Source: an uncultured Muribaculaceae bacterium
GTDB taxonomy: Bacteria; Bacteroidota; Bacteroidia; Bacteroidales; Muribaculaceae
DNA length: 5,636 nt
Assembly (NCBI GenBank): GCA_947178235.1
Contig: CAMWXQ010000087.1
Span: forward strand, 1 to 5,636
Direction: 5' to 3'
The notes beneath the pieces are model-generated. The model saw nothing but the letters and a program-made list of their open reading frames with translations. It made no database searches and had not been told where the DNA came from. Both the position numbers and the translations under genes were made by a program. Below, one piece after another: positions 1 through 5,636 of this stretch; positions within the stretch are counted from its first letter, which is position 1; the number at the start of each line of letters is the position of its first letter.

Positions 1-42
1 TACCAAATATCGCATGTGTCTTATCTGTATAATACCACGGAT

Positions 43-2055
43 ATGGAACGCATAAAACAGCTCCGCGATCTCATCAACGCCCACAACAGGGCCTACTATG
101 TGGACAACAACCCCACAATCTCGGACCGCGAATTCGACGCGCTCATGAAGGAGCTCGAAGAGCTCGAAAAGGCCCATCCCGAGCTCGACGATCCCCTCTC
201 CCCCACCCACCGCGTAGGCTCGGACCTCACCAGGGGCTTCACCCAGGTCGTCCACGCGCGTCCGATGCTCTCGCTCGCCAACACGTATTCCATCGGCGAG
301 GTCGACGAGTGGGTCACCCGCTGCAACGAGGCGCTCGGCGGCGAAGGTGGATTCGACAACGTCCCCGTCGTCGGCGAGATGAAGTTCGACGGCACGAGCA
401 TCTCGCTAACCTACGAGCATGGACGCCTCGTGCGCGCCGTCACCCGAGGCGATGGCGAGAAGGGGGACGACGTCACCGAGAACATCAAGACCATCCGCTC
501 AATCCCCCTCGTGCTTGCCCCTGGGTCGTGGCCCGAGAGCTTTGAGATCAGAGGCGAGATTGTCCTGCCGTGGAAGGAATTCGACCGACTGAACGCCGAG
601 AGGGCCTTCAACGAGGAACCGCTCTTCGCCAATCCCCGCAACGCAGCCGCCGGCACACTGAAAATGCAGAATCCCGCCGTCGTAGCGAGCCGGGGACTGG
701 ATGCATACTTCTACTATCTGCTCGCCGACGAGCTCCCCGCCGACAACCACTATGACAATATGGCTGCCGCCAGGTCGTGGGGCTTCAAGGTCTCGTCGGC
801 CATGACCCTGTTACACTCGGTCAAGGAGGTAGACGACTTCATCAACCACTGGGACGAGGAGCGCCGCACACTCCCCGTGGCCACCGACGGCCTCGTCTTC
901 AAGGTCAACAACCTGCGCCAGCAGCTCAACCTCGGCTTCACGGCCAAGTCCCCCCGATGGGCCATAGCATACAAGTTCCCCGCCGAACGCGCCCTCACGC
1001 CGCTGAGATTCGTGTCATTCGAGGTGGGCCGCATGGGCATCGTCACCCCCGTCGCCAACCTCGAACCGGTCCTGCTCTCGGGTACCATCGTGAAACGCGC
1101 GTCGCTCCACAACGAGGACATCATCCGCACGCTCGGAATCCACGAAGGGGATACGCTCTATGTCGAGAAAGGGGGCGAAATTATCCCCAAGATCACGGGT
1201 GTGGATGTCAAGGCGCGCCACGAGGGAGCCGAGCCGATCAAGTTCGTGACACACTGCCCCGCGTGCGGCACACCGCTCATCCGCATCCCGGGCGAGGTGT
1301 CGTGGCAGTGCCCCGACAAGTACGGCTGCCCGCCGCAACTCATCGGCCGCCTCGAACACTTCGTCGGCCGCCACATGATGGACATCGACGGCGTGGGCGA
1401 GGAGAACTGCGCCCTGCTCTACAACGCGGGTCTCGTGCGCAACATCGCAGACTTCTATGACCTGCGCGCCGAGCAGCTCCAAGGGCTCGACCGCATCGGC
1501 CCGAGGACCGCAGACCGCATAATCGAGGGTATCGAGGCATCGAAGTCTGTCCCCTTCGACCGCGTCCTCTATGCGCTCTCTATCCCCTTTGTCGGCGAGA
1601 CCGTATCGCGCAAGATCGCACGCCAGGTCCGCAGCCTCGACGCACTGATGGCGATGACCGCAGACCAGCTCACGTCGCTCGAAGAGGTCGGCCCGAAGAT
1701 TGCGGATGCCATCGTAGACTTCTTCGCCTATGCACCCAATCTCGAAATCATCGAGCGTCTGCGTGCCGCAGGGCTGCAATTCGCACTCCCCGACGAGGAG
1801 CCGGGTGAGACATCGGACCGCCTCGCTGGCAAGACAATCGTCATCAGCGGTGTCTTTGCACGACACTCGCGCGAGGAGTACAAGCAAATAATCGAGAAGA
1901 ACGGCGGCAAGAACGCAGGGTCTATCTCGAAAAAGACCTCGTTCATCCTCGCGGGGGACAACATGGGCCCCGCGAAGCTCGAAAAAGCCAAGTCGCTCGG
2001 CGTACCCATCCTCAACGAAGAGGAGTTCCTCGCCATGCTATCGGATGAGGCATGA
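43..2055 (+). CDS. ligA: NAD+-dependent DNA ligase LigA, complete
   Basis: Seals single-strand nicks in duplex DNA using NAD+ as adenylate donor, in replication and repair in the cytoplasm. Numbering from the ATG at 43 gives 670 residues, the usual bacterial LigA length. The N-terminal Ia region, which binds NMN, spans about 1-65 (HNRAYYV, SPTHRVGS). The adenylation domain carries KFDG with the adenylated Lys114, FEIRGE at 167-172, DGLVFKVN at 282-289 and WAIAYKF at 306-312. The OB fold follows (about 313-400), then a Cys4 zinc finger (C405, C408, C423, C429), helix-hairpin-helix repeats (about 445-575) and a C-terminal BRCT domain (about 593-670, with GGKN and NMGPAKLEKA). All key residues are intact. 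A GTG at 16 in the same frame would add nine residues (MSYLYNTTD), and the frame stays open to the window edge. I prefer the ATG because it fits family length and because GTG starts are less common. No Shine-Dalgarno is visible. The gene ends 18 bp before a terminator and converges on yjbQ. Identity is near certain; the exact start is less so. Confidence 0.98.
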   Translation: MERIKQLRDLINAHNRAYYVDNNPTISDREFDALMKELEELEKAHPELDDPLSPTHRVGSDLTRGFTQVVHARPMLSLANTYSIGEVDEWVTRCNEALGGEGGFDNVPVVGEMKFDGTSISLTYEHGRLVRAVTRGDGEKGDDVTENIKTIRSIPLVLAPGSWPESFEIRGEIVLPWKEFDRLNAERAFNEEPLFANPRNAAAGTLKMQNPAVVASRGLDAYFYYLLADELPADNHYDNMAAARSWGFKVSSAMTLLHSVKEVDDFINHWDEERRTLPVATDGLVFKVNNLRQQLNLGFTAKSPRWAIAYKFPAERALTPLRFVSFEVGRMGIVTPVANLEPVLLSGTIVKRASLHNEDIIRTLGIHEGDTLYVEKGGEIIPKITGVDVKARHEGAEPIKFVTHCPACGTPLIRIPGEVSWQCPDKYGCPPQLIGRLEHFVGRHMMDIDGVGEENCALLYNAGLVRNIADFYDLRAEQLQGLDRIGPRTADRIIEGIEASKSVPFDRVLYALSIPFVGETVSRKIARQVRSLDALMAMTADQLTSLEEVGPKIADAIVDFFAYAPNLEIIERLRAAGLQFALPDEEPGETSDRLAGKTIVISGVFARHSREEYKQIIEKNGGKNAGSISKKTSFILAGDNMGPAKLEKAKSLGVPILNEEEFLAMLSDEA

Positions 2056-2073
2056 ACGGACAGATGAATAACG

Positions 2074-2105
2074 AAAAACGACCTGCTCGCGAGCGGGTCG
2101 TTTTT
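2074..2105. terminator. Bidirectional intrinsic terminator between convergent ligA and yjbQ
   Basis: This is a near-perfect inverted repeat centred between 2089 and 2090. The core GCTCGCGAGC (2085-2094) is extended outward by a T-G wobble (2084/2095), then CCAGC against GCTGG-type pairs and finally five A-T pairs (2074-2078 with 2101-2105). On the + strand the GC stem runs into seven T (2101-2107). On the - strand the A5 tract at 2074-2078 reads as T5 after the same stem. It can therefore end both the ligA transcript and the ATPase-yjbQ transcript. The yjbQ stop codon (TAA, 2106-2108 on the - strand) abuts the stem directly. This is read from the sequence; termination itself is inferred. Confidence 0.93.
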
Positions 2106-2522
2106 TTATTCTCCAATGACGGTGAGCACGAGTGTCCTCGGTCCGCCGTAATCGCGGAATTCGCATAGGTAGATCCCCTGCCATGTGCCGAGATTGAGGC
2201 GACCGCGGGTAATGGGGATATTGAGCGAGACGTCGGTCAGAGTGGCCTTGGCGTGGGCAGGCATATCGTCGAGCCCCTCCATCGTATGCTCGTACCACGG
2301 CTGACCCTCGGGGACGATATGGTCGAGAATGCGGTTGAGATCGGCGCGTACATCGGGGTCGGCGTTCTCATTGATTGTGAGGCCGCACGAGGTATGCTTC
2401 ACGAAGATGTTCAGCAACCCCGCCTCGGGGAGCGGCCCGGGGAGCGAGCGGAGGATTTCGGCGGTGACGAGATGACATCCGCGGCGGCGCGGCGTGAGGC
2501 GGATTTCGGTCTGGCGTATCAT
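2106..2522 (-). CDS. yjbQ: YjbQ/UPF0047 family protein (secondary thiamine-phosphate synthase-like)
   Basis: A 138-residue protein matching the full length of the YjbQ/UPF0047 family, small soluble proteins that form trimers. Family signatures are present in order: VKHTSCGLTINENADPDV at 41-58, an EGLDDMPAHAKA block at 82-93 and GTWQGIYLCEFRD at 112-124. The conserved polar residues expected to line the putative active site (H43, S45, N51, E52, N53, H79, D85, H90) are all present. The E. coli member has a weak thiamine-phosphate synthase activity, but the physiological role of the family is unsettled, so thiamine synthesis should not be assumed. The ATG at 2520-2522 gives the normal family N-terminus (MIRQTEIRLTP). 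The longer open frame upstream runs into the ATPase gene and has low-complexity Ser/Arg-rich shadow sequence. It lies 13 bp after the ATPase stop, with a C-rich gap, no Shine-Dalgarno and no promoter motif, so it is probably co-transcribed with the ATPase. The stop abuts the terminator. Confidence 0.93.
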   Translation of the reverse strand: MIRQTEIRLTPRRRGCHLVTAEILRSLPGPLPEAGLLNIFVKHTSCGLTINENADPDVRADLNRILDHIVPEGQPWYEHTMEGLDDMPAHAKATLTDVSLNIPITRGRLNLGTWQGIYLCEFRDYGGPRTLVLTVIGE

Positions 2523-2535
2523 TGCGGGAAGGGGG

Positions 2536-5190
2536 TCATTTGCGGGTGAAGAGGCGCATGAACTCACCAATCCAAAGCACGACCGAGGTCGAGGCGATGA
2601 TGATGGCCCAGTCGGTGAGGCGCAGCGGTGTAACATTGAACAGCTCGCCGCCGAGTTCGACAATGGCGATCTGTCCGAAGAAGATGGCCGTGGCGATGAA
2701 GAGGAACCCTTCGCAGTCCTTGAAGTGGAACGCCGAGCGGCCCGTCGCAAAAGCGCGGGCGTTGAACATATTCCAGAATTGGAGGAACACGAAGATGGTG
2801 AAGAAGAGCGAGAGCTCGTAGTCGCTCAGCCCCGTGTTGAGCCCGATGGGGAGACGGCCGATCTCGGTGAGCGAGGTGAGGTCTGTATGCTCGAAGTACC
2901 AGAGCAGCGCGAGGAGGACGATGAAGAAGGCGGTGCCGACACCGAGGATGAAACGCCACATCGGGGGATTGATGATGAAGGCCGCACGGCTTCGTGGCTT
3001 CTCCTCCATCACCGAACGGGACGGCGGGAGCGACGCGAGGGCCATCGCCGCGAAGGTATCCATGATGAGGTTGACCCAAAGCATCTGTGTGACTGTCAGC
3101 GGGGATTGGAGCCCCATGAACGAGCCGCAGAGGACTATGAGACAGGCGGCGACATTGACCGTGGTCTGGAAGAGTATGAAGCGCTGGATGTTGCGGTACA
3201 ACGAGCGCCCCCACATGACGGCGCGGCCGATGGAGGCGAACGAGTTGTCGATGATGGTGATGTCCGACGCCTCCTTGGCTACCGAGGTGCCGTCGCCCAT
3301 CGAGAGACCGACATGGGCAGTGCGCAGGGCGGGTGCGTCGTTGGTGCCGTCCCCTGTCACGGCCACGACCTCGCCGCGGGATTGGAGCGCTTCGACGAGC
3401 CGTTTCTTGTCGAGGGGGCGTGCGCGGGCTATGATTTTGAGTTCTGCGATACGTTCGGGGAGCTCGGCGTCGGGTATGGCGGCGAACTCTGTGCCGGTGA
3501 TGATCTCGCGGTCGGTGTCCACTGCGTCATCCCACAGACCTATGCGGCGTCCAATCTCGCGGGCCGTGGCGGGGGTGTCGCCCGTGACAATCTTCACGCC
3601 GATACCTGCCTCCCTGACCTCGCGCACGGCGTCGGGGACGTCGGGACGCACAGGGTCGGATATGGCCGTGATACCGAGGAAGATGAGTCCGTCACCGATG
3701 ACGCGCCCCTCCTCGATGCCGGTCTCGTCCGGACCGAGGGGACGATAGGCGAACCCGAGGGTACGCATCGCCATATTCTGGTATTCGAGCAGACGCGCGT
3801 CTACCTCGGCGCGGGTCAGTCCGCGGGTCTCCGAACACATCCCGAAGACAATCTCGGGGGCACCCTTGACGTAGAGCATCCGCCCCCGGGGAGTGTCGAC
3901 GGCGGTGGCCATATACTTGCGCTCGGTCGAGAAAGGGAGCTCGGCCACAACGCTGACCGCTGCCCTCATATCGGTATAGTCCATCCCCTCGGAGCGGAGC
4001 CACAGGAGCAGGGCCCCCTCGGTGGGATTGCCGAGTACCGAGGGCTTGTCGCCGCTGAGATCAAGGCGCGCGGTCGAGTTGACGGCCATGTCCTCGCAGA
4101 ATCGCTCGCGCTCGGCCTCGTCGCCGAAGAAGTCGACACGGAACACCTGCATCTGATTCTGCGTGAGGGTGCCGGTCTTGTCGGTACAGATGACAGTGGC
4201 CGCGCCCATGGTCTCGCAGGCGTGCATCTTGCGCACGAGGTTGTTGGTGCGCAGCATACGGCGCATCGAGTAGGCGAGCGAGAGGGTCACGGCCATCGGC
4301 AATCCCTCGGGGACGGCCACGACGACGAGCGTGACGGCCACCATGAGGCTCTGCAAGAGATAGGCGAGGAAAGGTATCCAGTCGAACTCGGGGACTTTGA
4401 GGAGGTACATGGCCATGCGCCCGATGACGATGATGACGGCTATGGTATAAGAGATCTGAGTGATGAGTTTGCCGAGGCGGTCGAGCTGCTCGTTGAGCGG
4501 GGTCTTGACGGTGTCGTCGATCTGCGCTGCCTCGAAGACCTTCCCGTTCTCCGTTGCATCGCCGACGGCGAAGACCTCCATGACGCCGTGCCCCTCCATG
4601 ACCTTGGTGCCACGCATGGCGTGGTCGGTGGGGAATGTCGCGTCGGGGTCCGCATCCTCGGGCCGGACACTCTTGTGGGCCACAGGCTCGCCCGTGAGCG
4701 AGGACTCGTCGACGTTGAGCATGACGGTTTCGAGCAGTCGACCGTCGGCGGGAATCTCCTCGCCGGTGTCGAGCAGCACGATGTCGCCGACCACCACATC
4801 CTTGCGCGGAATGCGCGTCGGGGCGCCGTTGCGGATGACCTGCACGGGCTCGTCATCGTTGACACGGTTGAGCAGCTCGAACTCCTTGTCGGCCTTCATC
4901 TCGAAGTAGAAGGCGAGCCCCGTGGCGAGGAGGATGGCCACGAAGATGCCGAGCGGCTCGAAGAAGACATTCAGCCCCCCGCCGAGGCCCCAGTACTCAT
5001 AACAGGATATGCCGATGGATAGCACCCCGGCCACGAGAAGGATGATGATGAGCGGATCGCCGAACTTGGCGAGGAATTTTTTCCACAACGGCTCCTTGGC
5101 GGGAGGTGTAAGGAGATTCGAACCATGCTCACGGCGGCTCGCCGACACCTCGGCATCGGTGAGACCCTTATATTGTTGGCTCTGTGACAT
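2536..5190 (-). CDS. Ca2+-translocating P-type ATPase, PMCA-like (P2B)
   Basis: An 884-residue integral membrane pump expected to export Ca2+ from the cytoplasm using ATP. In order it has an N-terminal cation-ATPase segment (about 7-40), M1 (about 45-63) and M2 (about 76-97). The actuator domain carries DESSLTGEP (161-169), followed by M3 (about 242-264) and M4 with VAVPEGLPMA (291-300). The phosphorylation motif is DKTGTLT with Asp337, the nucleotide-binding domain has KGAPE (442-446), and the hinge has TGD (537-539) and TGDGTNDAP (612-620). M5-M10 lie between about 667 and 880. Ca2+-site residues typical of the class are visible: E295 in M4, N679 in M5, N707 and D711 in M6 (WVNLIMD). At the position of SERCA E771 (four-residue NVGE) the sequence is NVAA, and M8 has FLQFWNMFNAR, both as in single-site PMCA-type pumps. 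The protein stops four residues after M10, so there is no calmodulin-binding tail. The ATG at 5190 is the only plausible start: an in-frame TAA at 5227-5229 lies upstream with no other start between. Ca2+ specificity is inferred from family. Confidence 0.95.
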   Translation of the reverse strand: MSQSQQYKGLTDAEVSASRREHGSNLLTPPAKEPLWKKFLAKFGDPLIIILLVAGVLSIGISCYEYWGLGGGLNVFFEPLGIFVAILLATGLAFYFEMKADKEFELLNRVNDDEPVQVIRNGAPTRIPRKDVVVGDIVLLDTGEEIPADGRLLETVMLNVDESSLTGEPVAHKSVRPEDADPDATFPTDHAMRGTKVMEGHGVMEVFAVGDATENGKVFEAAQIDDTVKTPLNEQLDRLGKLITQISYTIAVIIVIGRMAMYLLKVPEFDWIPFLAYLLQSLMVAVTLVVVAVPEGLPMAVTLSLAYSMRRMLRTNNLVRKMHACETMGAATVICTDKTGTLTQNQMQVFRVDFFGDEAERERFCEDMAVNSTARLDLSGDKPSVLGNPTEGALLLWLRSEGMDYTDMRAAVSVVAELPFSTERKYMATAVDTPRGRMLYVKGAPEIVFGMCSETRGLTRAEVDARLLEYQNMAMRTLGFAYRPLGPDETGIEEGRVIGDGLIFLGITAISDPVRPDVPDAVREVREAGIGVKIVTGDTPATAREIGRRIGLWDDAVDTDREIITGTEFAAIPDAELPERIAELKIIARARPLDKKRLVEALQSRGEVVAVTGDGTNDAPALRTAHVGLSMGDGTSVAKEASDITIIDNSFASIGRAVMWGRSLYRNIQRFILFQTTVNVAACLIVLCGSFMGLQSPLTVTQMLWVNLIMDTFAAMALASLPPSRSVMEEKPRSRAAFIINPPMWRFILGVGTAFFIVLLALLWYFEHTDLTSLTEIGRLPIGLNTGLSDYELSLFFTIFVFLQFWNMFNARAFATGRSAFHFKDCEGFLFIATAIFFGQIAIVELGGELFNVTPLRLTDWAIIIASTSVVLWIGEFMRLFTRK

Positions 5191-5252
5191 TTGGGCTATG
5201 TGATAGCGTGAGATTTGACAAGAGAATTATGCCCCGTTGCTGAGCGGGCGTG

Positions 5253-5285
5253 CAAAGGTACTCATTTTTTCGGACACGCCGACAA
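5253..5285 (-). promoter_or_regulatory. Bacteroidota-type promoter for the ATPase-yjbQ operon
   Basis: On the - strand, 5260 to 5253 reads TACCTTTG, a perfect match to the Bacteroidota -7 consensus TAnnTTTG. A TTG (-33 element) lies at 5285-5283, 22 bp upstream of it, within the 17-23 bp spacing reported for this phylum. Transcription would begin near 5246, giving a leader of about 56 nt before the ATG at 5190. That leader has no Shine-Dalgarno, which is usual in this phylum. The motif is seen directly; its use is inferred. Confidence 0.75.
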
Positions 5286-5292
5286 GATTTTT

Positions 5293-5308
5293 TGCATACA
5301 AGTATGCA
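5293..5308. promoter_or_regulatory. Perfect palindrome, candidate operator in the divergent promoter gap
   Basis: TGCATAC-AA-GTATGCA is a perfect inverted repeat with 7-bp arms and a 2-bp spacer, the size and symmetry of a site for a dimeric helix-turn-helix regulator. Its centre is about 40 bp from the -7 element on the - strand and about 38 bp from the one on the + strand, so it is placed to act on both directions. The spacer is too short for an RNA hairpin loop and there is no GC stem plus T-run downstream, so it is not a terminator. The regulator is unknown and not encoded in the window. Confidence 0.55.
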
Positions 5309-5338
5309 TTATCGCACTATTTCGCCTTCGAGAGGCAG

Positions 5339-5346
5339 TAACTTTG
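5339..5346 (+). promoter_or_regulatory. Bacteroidota -7 promoter element for the right-end gene
   Basis: TAACTTTG is a perfect TAnnTTTG match. It would place the transcription start near 5353 and a 25-30 nt A-rich leader before the ATG at 5379. No TTG is present 17-23 bp upstream; the nearest candidate is a TTT at 5320-5322. The -33 element therefore looks weak or absent. A minor inverted repeat, GCCT-N5-AGGC (5324-5336), sits just upstream of the element. Confidence 0.7.
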
Positions 5347-5378
5347 CAGCAGATAACACAACCCAAACACCAAGAACT

Positions 5379-5636
5379 ATGAAACAGACACCCTCAACCC
5401 CCGCCCTCCGCATCTCCAACACCGCCTACGTCCGCATCATGAATCTCCTCCTGGCCGAATGTGCCGACCTCAAACCCAACTATGCGATGGATCTCATCGA
5501 GGCCGTGAACGACTATCTGTTGACAGGCAACCTGCGCATCGTCCACATGAGCCTCACGAACCGCCTCCGGGACATCGCCGCCATCATCGACCGTGCAGCC
5601 CTCCGCTCGGCCCGCGCCCGCCAAGCCGCCCTCAAC
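5379..5636 (+). CDS. Unrecognised protein, 3' end beyond window (partial)
   Basis: An open frame of 86 codons runs from the ATG at 5379 to the last base of the window without a stop. It reads MKQTPSTPALRISNTAY at its start and RSARARQAALN at the cut end. I do not recognise the family. After a short Thr/Pro-rich start, the sequence looks almost wholly alpha-helical and amphipathic (about 15-48 and 53-86), with no signal peptide, membrane segment, metal motif or catalytic motif. The last 20 residues become rich in Arg and Ala, which could be a nucleic-acid or ribosome contact, though this is only a guess. Support for it being real comes from the TAACTTTG element 32 bp upstream, the A-rich leader, and C/G-rich third codon positions as in ligA. 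The 76-codon reverse-strand frame over the same bases (5394-5624) is its shadow. The gene is divergent from the ATPase across a 188-bp gap. Its function is unknown. Confidence 0.75.
   Translation, partial: MKQTPSTPALRISNTAYVRIMNLLLAECADLKPNYAMDLIEAVNDYLLTGNLRIVHMSLTNRLRDIAAIIDRAALRSARARQAALN

Noticed and set aside
1015..1887. A 290-codon reverse-strand open frame inside ligA
   Set aside because: A shadow of the ligA frame. Its translation matches no family, while the + strand carries intact adenylation, zinc-finger and helix-hairpin-helix motifs.
2523..2750. A 76-codon N-terminal extension of yjbQ overlapping the ATPase gene
   Set aside because: The extension is Ser/Arg/Pro low-complexity sequence overlapping the conserved ATPase C-terminus. 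The ATG at 2522 gives the normal family N-terminus.
2494..5022. An 842-codon open frame on the + strand, rich in Glu, Asp, Gly and His, antisense to the ATPase gene
   Set aside because: It is the complement of a GC-rich gene whose third-position bias suppresses stop codons on the other strand. It has no recognisable domain, and the ATPase frame has all its family motifs.
5231..5249. Possible hairpin in the ATPase leader (GCCC with GGGC)
   Set aside because: Only four pairs with an 11-nt loop. There is no T-run and no resemblance to a known riboswitch, and the 56-nt leader is too short for most.
5265..5293. Two T6 tracts (5265-5270 and 5288-5293), 23 bp apart, possibly bending DNA
   Set aside because: Two tracts are too few to claim intrinsic curvature, and AT-rich runs are common near promoters in this phylum.
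5324..5336. GCCT-N5-AGGC inverted repeat just upstream of the + strand -7 element
   Set aside because: Four-base arms are expected by chance in a gap of this size. Noted only because of its position.

Overview
The window looks like an ordinary chromosomal segment of a GC-rich member of the Bacteroidota, probably Bacteroidales. Three things support this. Gene starts lack Shine-Dalgarno sequences and have A-rich leaders where a leader can be seen. Two perfect copies of the Bacteroidota -7 promoter element (TAnnTTTG) lie in the one promoter-bearing gap. The LigA and P-type ATPase sequences resemble Bacteroidales homologues as I know them. Genus cannot be fixed from this sequence alone.

Layout: (1) 43-2055 (+) is a complete NAD+-dependent DNA ligase gene, ligA. 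(2) 2074-2105 is a strong bidirectional terminator between convergent genes. (3) 2106-2522 (-) is a YjbQ/UPF0047 family gene. It lies 13 bp downstream of (4) 2536-5190 (-), a complete 884-residue Ca2+-type P-type ATPase of the PMCA-like (P2B) kind, so the two probably form an operon in the order ATPase then yjbQ. (5) 5191-5378 is a 188-bp divergent regulatory gap with a -7 element facing each way and a perfect 7+2+7 bp palindrome almost midway between them. (6) 5379-5636 (+) is the first 86 codons of an unrecognised, helical, Arg/Ala/Leu-rich protein cut off by the window edge.

ligA is housekeeping (sealing Okazaki fragments and repair nicks). The ATPase should export Ca2+ from the cytoplasm, and YjbQ is a small soluble enzyme of uncertain physiological role. 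No mobile element, CRISPR array, tRNA or rRNA was seen. I found no convincing new multi-gene system. The least explained part is the right end, where the palindrome, the divergent promoters and the unrecognised truncated gene lie together.
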